A stretch of DNA of 5,177 nt. Source: Methanothrix sp. (lineage in GTDB: Archaea; Halobacteriota; Methanosarcinia; Methanotrichales; Methanotrichaceae). This document shows positions 1 to 5,177 of this stretch, piece after piece (the stretch's first letter is position 1; each line of letters begins with the position of its first letter). The DNA is taken from the NCBI GenBank assembly GCA_011391755.1, contig JAABPZ010000062.1, forward strand, positions 1-5,177, given 5' to 3'. Position numbers and translations under genes: made by a program. The notes under the pieces were generated by a model that did no database searches, had not been told where the DNA came from, and saw nothing but the letters and a program-made list of their open reading frames with translations.

Positions 1-71
1 AGGACGGCATATTAGAGGTGCACCTTCCCAAGCTCGTGGTTGTAAATGCACAGAGGGTGCAGGTGGATTAA
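1..71 (+). CDS. C-terminal end of a small heat-shock (Hsp20/alpha-crystallin) protein, 5' partial
   Basis: Only the last 22 codons are inside the window; the reading frame begins at base 3 and ends with TAA at 69-71. The visible peptide starts DGILEVHLPK and ends RVQVD. In Hsp20 proteins the end of the alpha-crystallin domain carries a strand of the form (N/D)G-x-L-x-(V/I)-x-x-P-K. A short tail follows with an I/V-x-I/V motif that docks onto neighbouring subunits. Both elements are present here in the right order and spacing, the second as V-Q-V close to the stop. If the call is right, the gene encodes an ATP-independent cytoplasmic holdase chaperone. The call rests on a very short segment, so another protein with a similar ending is possible. 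A T8 run 30 bases after the stop fits the end of a plus-strand transcript. Confidence 0.55.
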   Translation, partial: DGILEVHLPKLVVVNAQRVQVD

Positions 72-100
72 ACTCTAAAAGCCCTCGATGCAGATCAATC

Positions 101-108
101 TTTTTTTT
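101..108 (+). terminator. T8 run, likely archaeal-type terminator of the Hsp20-like gene
   Basis: Eight consecutive T residues lie 30 bases after the TAA at 69-71, in the 60-base gap between two convergent genes. Archaeal RNA polymerase can terminate at T-runs on the non-template strand without a strong hairpin, and I see no strong stem just before this one. The remainder of the gap (72-131) shows no gene. Confidence 0.55.
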
Positions 109-131
109 GCGCGTGCTAAAGCAGTAATATT

Positions 132-419
132 TTAGGCTGAAAGAACCTCAAAGGTTATGCTTTCCAAATAAACCCAACCCGAAGACTGCCTCACGCACTC
201 GACATCATCCATGAGAAATTCGCGTAGAATGTCCACAGGAACGGATTTTATTTCATCTTCCAGCCCTTCATTCTTCATATACGAGAGATACTCATCACAA
301 GCTTCTTGCAGCATTTTCCTCGTCTCTTCTATGCTCTCTCCCTGGCTAGATACATTGATCTCAATGCATAGTGCCACATAATAATCTCCCGATGTTCTTA
401 TTATCCCGGTAAGTCGCAT
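132..419 (-). CDS. HicB-like antitoxin-family protein (UPF0150 fold), no HicA partner in view
   Basis: This is a 95-residue protein read from ATG (417-419) to TAA (132-134). Residues 1-47 match the HicB core: a first strand MRLTGII, then a YYVALCIE strand where many HicB proteins have YxAxCPEL, then the turn SSQGESIEET and the helix around EACDEYL. HicB proteins normally neutralise the mRNA-cleaving toxin HicA, and many also bind their own promoter through a C-terminal ribbon-helix-helix or helix-turn-helix. Here residues 48-95 are acidic and end in a strand-like YLESITFEVL, with no recognisable DNA-binding domain. The frame stays open upstream to 632, but that extension overlaps the neighbouring gene's 3' end and reads as low-complexity sequence; the HicB fold begins at this Met. 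A G-rich stretch on the gene strand (431-436) lies 11 bases before the start. No HicA-like ORF flanks it, so it may be a solitary regulator or a remnant. The region looks AT-richer than its neighbours, which hints at transfer. Confidence 0.72.
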   Translation of the reverse strand: MRLTGIIRTSGDYYVALCIEINVSSQGESIEETRKMLQEACDEYLSYMKNEGLEDEIKSVPVDILREFLMDDVECVRQSSGWVYLESITFEVLSA

Positions 420-484
420 TTCTTTTTCTGCCCCCCGTGGTAACAATCCGCTGATTATCGAAGATGGATATGAACTTGGTGACG

Positions 485-493
485 AAATATTTT
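485..493 (-). promoter_or_regulatory. Candidate TATA box for the HicB-like gene
   Basis: On the minus strand this reads AAAATATTT, an AT-rich element about 65 bases before the ATG at 419. With the usual archaeal spacing of about 25 bases, transcription would start near 462 and give a leader of roughly 40 bases that includes the G-rich stretch at 431-436. The rest of the gap (420-541) contains the terminator of the upstream gene and no further ORF. This is inferred from composition and spacing only. Confidence 0.3.
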
Positions 494-518
494 GACGGAA
501 GTTATCGGGAGAATCGAC

Positions 519-535
519 AAAAAAAAGGGGAAAAA
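519..535 (-). terminator. T5-C4-T8 terminator of the DUF4139 gene
   Basis: On the minus strand the sequence after the TGA at 542-544 runs through TTTTT (531-535), CCCC (527-530) and TTTTTTTT (519-526). Two closely spaced T tracts within 25 bases of a stop codon are a strong archaeal intrinsic termination signal and need no hairpin. It separates transcription of the secreted protein from the HicB-like gene on the same strand, so the two are probably not one operon. Confidence 0.65.
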
Positions 536-541
536 TTGAAA

Positions 542-1768
542 TCAATATGCACTGTCCAGGCTCTCCGTCGTGATCACCTGGTAGGTGTAATTGATGGCCG
601 CCTTCTGGCGTGGCGCGAGCTGTAGCTTCCATTTCAGGCTGGTGGCTGTGCTCTCGGCGGGCTTGGGCGTGACGGAGAGGATCACGGCCTCCTGGGGGAT
701 GGTATCGGTTACCTCCAGCGCCGCCACTCGGTCCAGGTTGCTCTTGATCTTCAGATAGTAGGTCCAGATCTCTGTGGTCTCTTTTACGGTGTGATTTCTC
801 GCACCTGTTCCTATCTCCCTGATATTCTCGGTTATATTGTAGTCCAAGAGCTTGCGCTCCACCTTCAGATCAGCAGAGGAGCCCACCACAAGGGAGGCGT
901 TGGTGCCGGCGGGCGTGTAGGGCATCTCGATGGTGGAGACGTACTCGTCATTTCTGTAGAGCATTGCTTTTCCCGTTGGCCAGGGATTGGTCAGGGTGTT
1001 GTTGGCCCGAATCTCCTCCTTGGCGGGGCCCTCCGCCTGATTGGAGGCATCCCAGGTGTAGATTCTCACCAGAGGCGACTCTTCCTCGAAAAGGGGAAAG
1101 CCGATCTCCTTGTCCATGACCAGATCTTTTCGCCCATCCAGCTCGAAGATGTAGAGCGTCTCCAGCTCGCCAGAGGATGACGGCGCGGCTGCATAGTCCA
1201 TGGCCGCGGCCACTGGAGCCGCTTCGGCGTATCTCTGATTTATCTGGGGCGCGGCTTTAGCCAGATAGGGCTGCACGGCCAGAGGCAGTCCTGCTACCAG
1301 TTTGAGCCGCACGTTCTTGAGATCCTCTCCGCCCTGGTTGCTGAGCACGGCATTGGCCCTCACCAGTACTGAGCCGTTTAGAAGGTGCAGGTCGTACACC
1401 GGCTTCCAGTTGGCGGCATTGTACATGAGATAGGAGAGGTCAAAGCTCTGCGATCCCGGCGCGGAGATGTTCAGAGTATAAACGGGATTAGCATCGTAGA
1501 CCACCCGCTCATAAGTAGCGTTGCTTACGGTTAGGAGCACTGAGCTTTGCTCGGCTTTTTCAGGAACATTGATCACGAACTTGTGCACGCCCTCGGTTAC
1601 GTCCAGGCTTCCCATTCGTTTCACTGCCATCAGGCCGTCCGGATAGATGGTGACGGAGTCTACAGGCAGGGTAATGGCTGTGGTGGCCTCGACCCCGCTC
1701 GCCTCATCGGAGAGAGCAAGGGTCGGGGCGCATAACAACAGCATTAGAATCGCTGCAAAGAGTTTCAT
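542..1768 (-). CDS. Secreted DUF4139 domain protein
   Basis: A complete 408-residue protein. Residues 1-20 are a signal peptide: Lys2, a hydrophobic core, and a probable cut after ALS before Asp21. No lipobox or later membrane span is seen, so it is probably secreted or loosely cell-surface associated. A short N-terminal beta part contains VDSVTIYPDGLMAVKR, the usual beginning of this family. DUF4139 covers about residues 109-400, recognised from DLSYLMYNAANWKPVYDL (family pattern Y-x-x-x-x-x-x-W-x-P-x-Y-D), the GGEDLKNVRLKL segment (family GEDW-x-x-V-x-L), and NPWPTGKAMLYRNDEY further on. The long coiled coil that many bacterial relatives carry between the N-terminal region and DUF4139 is absent. 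Residues 170-199 form an Ala/Pro-rich linker inside the domain. There are eight N-x-S/T sequons (Asn 83, 100, 131, 256, 290, 311, 325, 393), consistent with archaeal surface glycosylation. The molecular role of DUF4139 is not established. The gene is divergent from argS and ends just before a strong T-run terminator. Confidence 0.88.
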   Translation of the reverse strand: MKLFAAILMLLLCAPTLALSDEASGVEATTAITLPVDSVTIYPDGLMAVKRMGSLDVTEGVHKFVINVPEKAEQSSVLLTVSNATYERVVYDANPVYTLNISAPGSQSFDLSYLMYNAANWKPVYDLHLLNGSVLVRANAVLSNQGGEDLKNVRLKLVAGLPLAVQPYLAKAAPQINQRYAEAAPVAAAMDYAAAPSSSGELETLYIFELDGRKDLVMDKEIGFPLFEEESPLVRIYTWDASNQAEGPAKEEIRANNTLTNPWPTGKAMLYRNDEYVSTIEMPYTPAGTNASLVVGSSADLKVERKLLDYNITENIREIGTGARNHTVKETTEIWTYYLKIKSNLDRVAALEVTDTIPQEAVILSVTPKPAESTATSLKWKLQLAPRQKAAINYTYQVITTESLDSAY

Positions 1769-1780
1769 AGTGGATGTAAG

Positions 1781-1785
1781 TCACC
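1781..1785 (-). promoter_or_regulatory. Shine-Dalgarno of the DUF4139 gene
   Basis: The minus strand reads GGTGA, complementary to the 3' end of archaeal 16S rRNA, 12 bases before the ATG at 1768. It supports that start and implies a leadered mRNA. That argues against the closer TATA-like AAGTATAAG (1792-1800) being the promoter, because its start site would fall after this site. Confidence 0.55.
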
Positions 1786-1816
1786 AGACATCTTATACTT
1801 TCCCAAAAAGGCAGTA

Positions 1817-1828
1817 CATGACGTAATG
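1817..1828. promoter_or_regulatory. Imperfect palindrome next to the shared TATA element
   Basis: The sequence CATGACGTAATG is an inverted repeat around a central ACGT, with CAT and ATG as outer arms and one mismatched pair. It abuts the TATA-like element at 1829-1836, so a protein bound here could affect transcription in both directions. A 12-base imperfect palindrome can occur by chance, so the operator role is speculative. Confidence 0.2.
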
Positions 1829-1836
1829 CTTATATC
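1829..1836. promoter_or_regulatory. TATA-like element, probably argS promoter and possibly bidirectional
   Basis: The plus strand reads CTTATATC, close to the methanogen box A pattern; the minus strand reads GATATAAG. With about 25 bases from TATA to start, plus-strand transcription would begin near 1857-1862. That gives argS a leader of about 25 bases containing its GGTG. Minus-strand transcription would begin near 1802-1807, giving the DUF4139 gene a leader of about 35 bases containing its GGTGA. The element is thus well placed for both genes. The plus direction has the more AT-rich BRE position (GTAAT just upstream), so argS is the safer assignment. Confidence 0.5.
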
Positions 1837-1874
1837 GCCCCATCCGGTTGATTGATAAAGATACTATTCATACT

Positions 1875-1878
1875 GGTG
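1875..1878 (+). promoter_or_regulatory. Shine-Dalgarno GGTG that decides the argS start
   Basis: GGTG lies 5 bases before the ATG at 1884. The frame is also open to a TTG at 1848, but that codon has no comparable site and would add 12 residues before the normal family beginning. The ATG at 1899 is 20 bases from this GGTG, which is too far. Confidence 0.6.
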
Positions 1879-1883
1879 TTCCC

Positions 1884-3599
1884 ATGTTTCTTGATTTTAT
1901 GAGCGAGGTCGAGGGCCTTCTTCGCGATGCCCTAGATCGCTGCAGCTACAAGGTAGAGGAAGGAGTAAACAATCTGGGCCTGGATGTGAGCCCGCACGCT
2001 GATCTGGCTTCGTCCGTGGCCTTCCGGCTGGCCCCGCTGCAAAAGAAGAGCCCGATGGCCATTGCCAAGGAGATTCACCAGGCCCTCACCCAGAATTACA
2101 GTTACGTCGATCGGGTGGAGCTTTCCGGCCCCTATCTCAACTTCTTCGTGAACCAGAAGTTCCTGGACACGGTCCTGGCCCTGGCCCTGGCTGACAACGC
2201 CTGGACGGGCCGCATGAAGGAATTGGTCATTGTGGAGCACACCTCCGCCAATCCCGATGGGCCGCTGCATGTGGGCCACATCCGCAATTCCGTGATAGGC
2301 GACACCCTGGTGCGCATCATGCGCCGGGCGGGCTGCACCGTGGATGCCCAGTATTACGTCAACGACATGGGCCGCCAGGAGGCCATGGTGGTCGTCGGCT
2401 GCGACCACTTCCAGCTGGACGGCAGCAAGGCCGACCATGCCATAGCCAAGGTCTACATCGCCGCCAACCGTCTCATGGAAACCAATCCAGAGATCCGAGA
2501 TGAGGCAGATCAGGTTATCCAGCGCTACGAGGCGGGCGACGAGGAGACGGTGGCCAAGATCCAGAGCGCCATCAAGTACGCCATTGGCGGCATTGAAGAG
2601 ACCCTGCACAGGATGAACATCCGCCACGACAGCTACCACTGGGAGTCGGAGTTTGTGCGAAAAGGCGATGTGTCCGAGATTGTGGGATTGCTGGAGAAGA
2701 CAGGGCTCACGGAATACGAGGAGGGCGCTTTTCAGCTCGACCTCACCGGCCACGGATTTGAGAAGAAGATGGTCCTCAAGAGGACCAATGGAACCTCGCT
2801 TTACATCACCCGCGACCTGGCCTACCACCGCTACAAGTCCCAAAACTCGGACCGCTCCGTGGATGTCCTGGGAGCCGACCACAAGCTGGTCTCCGGGCAG
2901 CTACGCACCGCCTTGCGCCTTTTAGGCATTCGCGAACCTGAGGTGGTCATCTTTGAGTTCGTCTCCCTGCCTACGGGCTCCATGAGCACCAGGAAAGGCA
3001 AGTTCATCTCCGCCGATGAGCTGCTCGATGAGGTGGAAAAACAGGCTTATGAGGAAGTTAAGCTGCGCCGGCCGGAGGAGAGCGATGCCTTCCTCAAAGA
3101 GGTGGCGGCCCAGGTGGCGGCGGGCGCGGTGCGCTACGACGTGGTCAAGGTCTCCCCGGACAAGGCCACCACCTTTGACTGGAAGCAGGCCCTGGACTTT
3201 GAGAAGCTCTCTGCACCCTTCATCCAGTACTCGCATGCCCGGGCCTGCAGCATTCTGCGCAAGGGAGAAGATCAGTGCAGGGCAGACGCGGGTCAAGAGG
3301 ACCAGAACACTCCGGTCCAGGCCGATCTGCTCACCGGCGAAAACGAGATCGTCCTCATCAAGAAGATTGCAGAGTTTGATCTGGTCATCGACAGAGCCGC
3401 CCGGGAGCTCAAGCCTCATCAACTGGCCACTTATGCCCGCGAGCTGGCGGAGAGCTTCAACCACTTCTACCGCTACAGCCCGGTGCTGGACGCCGAACCC
3501 AGGCTCCGCCGGGCAAGAATGGCCCTGGCAAGAGCTGCCAAGAATGCTCTGCATACGACCCTGGAGACTCTGGGCATTGTCGCTTTAGAGACGATGTGA
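1884..3599 (+). CDS. argS: Arginyl-tRNA synthetase (class I)
   Basis: A cytoplasmic enzyme that joins arginine to tRNA-Arg using ATP. The protein is 571 residues from the ATG at 1884, within the normal size range, and starts MFLDF, much like methanogen homologues as I recall them. The N-terminal tRNA-recognition domain spans about residues 1-110 (ADLASSVAFRLA, GPYLNFFV). The Rossmann catalytic core follows: VEHTSANPDGPLHVGHIRN carries the HIGH signature as HVGH at residues 129-132, and QYYVNDMGRQ follows. The WESEF segment is near residue 254, and the KMSKS-loop counterpart MSTRKGKF is at 367-374, preceded by the ArgS-typical GADHKLVSGQLR. The C-terminal DALR anticodon-binding helical domain spans about 447-571 (FIQYSHARACSILRK, FNHFYRYSPVL) and ends in Met as is common in this family. 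No frameshift or missing key residue is seen. The stop codon is one base from the next gene's ATG, which suggests cotranscription. Identification is firm; only the exact start is open. Confidence 0.97.
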   Translation: MFLDFMSEVEGLLRDALDRCSYKVEEGVNNLGLDVSPHADLASSVAFRLAPLQKKSPMAIAKEIHQALTQNYSYVDRVELSGPYLNFFVNQKFLDTVLALALADNAWTGRMKELVIVEHTSANPDGPLHVGHIRNSVIGDTLVRIMRRAGCTVDAQYYVNDMGRQEAMVVVGCDHFQLDGSKADHAIAKVYIAANRLMETNPEIRDEADQVIQRYEAGDEETVAKIQSAIKYAIGGIEETLHRMNIRHDSYHWESEFVRKGDVSEIVGLLEKTGLTEYEEGAFQLDLTGHGFEKKMVLKRTNGTSLYITRDLAYHRYKSQNSDRSVDVLGADHKLVSGQLRTALRLLGIREPEVVIFEFVSLPTGSMSTRKGKFISADELLDEVEKQAYEEVKLRRPEESDAFLKEVAAQVAAGAVRYDVVKVSPDKATTFDWKQALDFEKLSAPFIQYSHARACSILRKGEDQCRADAGQEDQNTPVQADLLTGENEIVLIKKIAEFDLVIDRAARELKPHQLATYARELAESFNHFYRYSPVLDAEPRLRRARMALARAAKNALHTTLETLGIVALETM

Positions 3600-3600
3600 G

Positions 3601-4461
3601 ATGCGTCTCACTCGCTATTTTTGGGGCACAGCTTTCGCCTCAACAATTTTTATGCTGCTGGCACTGTCGATCTCTGCAATGCCCGAGGGAAGGGCGAGCT
3701 GGAGCGAGGAGCCCTGGACAAATCAGGGGAATGCGTCCCAGGCAAGCAGCGTACCTGAAAATAGAGTAACCACCCTCTCCGATCCCATATACTTCAACCT
3801 CTGCGGCAACGAGCCCCAGTCCATCCACCTGGGGGCGCGGCAGTTAAATTACTCGGATTACATTTCCAATTCCACTCAGGCACCCCTTTCCAGCGAGCTG
3901 TGGATCCGAAAGGGCGCGGTCTGGAGCCGGTTTAGCCAGGTCACAGCCGGCGAAGATGTCGACCTGGTCGTCCATACCCCCCGGGACGGCAATGGCGATA
4001 TCTATCTCATATCTTATGCCAACAGCACTATTCTGCACTGGAATTTCAAATTCCTGGAAGGCTACTATCGTCTCAAACTGAGACTGGAGGAGAGCGGCAG
4101 GCAATTCATGCTGCTAGCCCAGGCAAATGAGCCGGGCAATGCCCTCATTCTGGATGTCCTGCCCAGGCAAATCGAGCCGTCGTTCTCGCCATTGGATGTG
4201 AATTCCATCTTGATGGGAGACGCTTTTGTTATCATAAAATCTCAAAGAATCAGGGGCTACGATGTCTATGTGGACGGCGTCTTTTACTGTAACGATAACA
4301 GCGATGGGTCTCTGGACGGAATCGCCAGCTTAACAACAGGGGGCGGCAAGACCCACACCATTACCATCTCTCAGAGGGATGGGCAGGGCGGCATCATCAA
4401 CAAGAATGAGCACACCAAGAACTTCAAAAGGGAGACGGCTTACACATTGCAGATGGATTAA
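3601..4461 (+). CDS. Secreted beta-rich protein coupled to argS, methanogen surface-protein-like
   Basis: A complete 286-residue protein of unknown function. Residues 1-26 form a signal peptide with basic residues at 2 and 5, a hydrophobic stretch, and a probable cut after SISA. There is no second membrane span and no lipobox. Residues about 28-58 are a polar linker. Residues about 99-188 run from LWIRKGAVW to ALILDVLP; from memory these match a repeated module in surface proteins of Methanosarcinales-type methanogens, with a WI...W start, a central aromatic patch and a G-(R/H)-x-x-(L/F)...NAxxxDV end. Residues about 206-286 form a second module, with GYDVYVDGVFYC, GKTHTITIS and a closing AYTLQM. 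This resembles PEGA-like beta-sandwich domains with their VDG turn. Four N-x-S/T sequons (Asn 44, 83, 90, 141) support an extracellular location. The ATG is one base after the argS TGA, with GTGAG overlapping that stop as the likely ribosome site, so translation is probably coupled. The domain analogies are inference. Confidence 0.8.
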   Translation: MRLTRYFWGTAFASTIFMLLALSISAMPEGRASWSEEPWTNQGNASQASSVPENRVTTLSDPIYFNLCGNEPQSIHLGARQLNYSDYISNSTQAPLSSELWIRKGAVWSRFSQVTAGEDVDLVVHTPRDGNGDIYLISYANSTILHWNFKFLEGYYRLKLRLEESGRQFMLLAQANEPGNALILDVLPRQIEPSFSPLDVNSILMGDAFVIIKSQRIRGYDVYVDGVFYCNDNSDGSLDGIASLTTGGGKTHTITISQRDGQGGIINKNEHTKNFKRETAYTLQMD

Positions 4462-4482
4462 GATCGAACGTCACTCCTTCTA

Positions 4483-4499
4483 AAGGCGAATGGCGCTTT
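4483..4499 (+). terminator. Weak hairpin between convergent genes, possible 3' end signal
   Basis: AAGGCG (4483-4488) can pair with CGCTTT (4494-4499) around a 5-base loop, including one G-U pair in the plus-strand RNA. It sits in the 37-base gap after the secreted-protein gene and touches the last codon of the opposing gene. No T-run follows, so it is a weak terminator at best. Nothing else is visible in the gap. Confidence 0.2.
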
Positions 4500-5177
4500 C
4501 ACATCCCCCAGATGCCGATGGCCAGTTCAATGCCTTCCGGCATCATGCGGCTCTCCTTCTTCCGAAAGATCTTCCTGGACCACGGCTTTCCAGGGGTTCT
4601 GTCAAAGACCACCAGATGCGCCTCGACGGCTCCACAACGGTCGGCGTACTCCCGGACCTGGGCAAGTCCCTCCTGGACTGTCCTGGCCCTGGACTTATGC
4701 ATGACCTTCAGCTCTATGACTGCTCTTTGCACGCCTTCTGCAAACGGCCAGATCACAAGCAGATCTGTGCGGCCGCGACCGAGGCCGTACTCGCGCTCAA
4801 CACGTCCGCCGCCATTGACGATCCGCTGCAAAAAGGCCTGCATCAGCAGTTGCGGTCCTGCCTCGCGGTAGTCGAACCTCTCCAGCCATGCCTCGGAGTG
4901 CTCCCGGAAGAACTGCTGAAAAGCCTCCAGAAGCTTCGAAAGATCCAGTCTGCCATCGGGCAGGATGTACCAGGCGGGTTCCTGGGCAATGGTGATCTGG
5001 GTTGTGTAGGTCAGAACTCTTGGGATCACCTCTCGATAGATCTCATTTGAAATTCGCATCTGCCCTTTGGTCGTGATCAGCCCCAGATCTTCGACGTATT
5101 GGACATCATCCTCTGGAGGCTGCTCAGGCTTTGCCGTGCCTGCCAGGAGTGGCTCTATTACCCTTCTTACCCGCTCC
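4499..5177 (-). CDS. ATP-binding protein with C-terminal PD-(D/E)XK nuclease-like domain, 5' end outside window
   Basis: The last 225 residues are visible, ending at TGA (4499-4501). The frame stays open to the right edge, so the ATG at 5057-5059 is an internal Met rather than the start. The first part (from about 5176 to 5010) contains EDDVQYVEDLGLITTKG and RISNEIYREVIPRVL. This is the winged-helix-like segment following the ATPase core in archaeal and bacterial AAA-like ATP-binding proteins. A helical linker follows (LLEAFQQFFREHSEAWLERF). Then comes a PD-(D/E)XK core: Glu near 4790, GRGRTDLLVIW with the catalytic-type Asp at 4763-4765, and IELKV with Glu at 4712-4714 and Lys at 4706-4708. 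A following helix has Q-x-x-x-Y (GLAQVREYAD). The D...E-x-K set is intact, so nuclease activity is possible but unproven. Such proteins are common, often lineage-expanded, and have no settled role; defence or mobile-element links are suggested. It is convergent with the secreted-protein gene. Walker motifs would lie outside the window. Confidence 0.8.
   Translation of the reverse strand, partial: ERVRRVIEPLLAGTAKPEQPPEDDVQYVEDLGLITTKGQMRISNEIYREVIPRVLTYTTQITIAQEPAWYILPDGRLDLSKLLEAFQQFFREHSEAWLERFDYREAGPQLLMQAFLQRIVNGGGRVEREYGLGRGRTDLLVIWPFAEGVQRAVIELKVMHKSRARTVQEGLAQVREYADRCGAVEAHLVVFDRTPGKPWSRKIFRKKESRMMPEGIELAIGIWGM

Noticed and set aside
420..632. N-terminal extension of the HicB-like frame giving a 166-residue protein.
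   Set aside because: It overlaps the 3' end of the DUF4139 gene and reads as low-complexity sequence. The HicB fold starts exactly at the Met encoded at 417-419.
1792..1800. AAGTATAAG on the minus strand as the DUF4139 promoter.
   Set aside because: Standard spacing would start the mRNA at about 1770 and exclude the good GGTGA ribosome site at 1781-1785. It is kept only as an alternative.
1848..1883. TTG start for argS, adding 12 residues.
   Set aside because: It has no good ribosome site, whereas the ATG at 1884 has GGTG five bases upstream and gives the family-typical MFLDF start.
2171..2192. Tandem CTGGCC-like repeats.
   Set aside because: They encode LALALA-type residues in an argS helix with biased codon use, not an independent repeat element.
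1932..2882. Long antisense open frame (316 codons) inside argS.
   Set aside because: It lies wholly opposite a firmly identified gene, has no recognisable domain, and is explained by GC-rich codon bias in argS. The same holds for the frames at 2922-3554 (-), 2653-2925 (+) and 3016-3588 (+).
4490..5050. Plus-strand open frames opposite the ATPase/nuclease gene.
   Set aside because: They mirror the clear minus-strand PD-(D/E)XK coding sequence and show no domain, signal or ribosome site of their own.
5057..5059. ATG as the start of a 186-residue stand-alone nuclease.
   Set aside because: The frame continues without a stop to the window edge and encodes family-like sequence (ERVRRVIEPLLAGT and the EDDVQYVEDLGLI segment), so this Met is internal.

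Overview
The window looks archaeal, most likely from a methanogen of the Methanosarcinales/Methanotrichales group (Methanothrix-like). That assignment is inference. It rests on an archaeal-type arginyl-tRNA synthetase, TATA-box-like and GGTG Shine-Dalgarno signals, T-run terminators without strong hairpins, and two secreted sequon-rich proteins, one of which resembles methanogen surface proteins. No rRNA, tRNA, CRISPR array or insertion sequence is visible.

Layout from left to right. (1) Positions 1-71 (+) hold the last 22 codons of a gene whose ending resembles an Hsp20/alpha-crystallin small heat-shock protein, followed by a T8 run. (2) Positions 132-419 (-) hold a small HicB-like antitoxin-family gene with no HicA toxin partner in view. 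It lies in a visibly AT-richer patch. (3) Positions 542-1768 (-) hold a secreted DUF4139 protein, followed directly on its strand by a T5-C4-T8 terminator. (4) Positions 1769-1883 are a 115-base divergent promoter region with one near-symmetrical TATA-like element placed to serve both sides. (5) Positions 1884-3599 (+) hold argS, complete with its signature motifs. (6) Positions 3601-4461 (+) hold a secreted protein starting one base after the argS stop, so it is very probably cotranscribed and translationally coupled. (7) Positions 4499-5177 (-) hold the 3' part of an ATP-binding protein with a C-terminal PD-(D/E)XK nuclease-like domain. It is cut by the right window edge and convergent with gene 6.

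The genes do not form an obvious single pathway. argS is a housekeeping gene flanked by two envelope or secreted proteins, one divergent and one coupled. The HicB-like and AAA/PD-(D/E)XK genes at the ends are accessory-type genes common in archaeal genomes. I see no convincing new multi-gene system. The points most worth checking are the argS-secreted protein coupling, the shared divergent promoter, the orphan HicB and the cut-off ATPase/nuclease.
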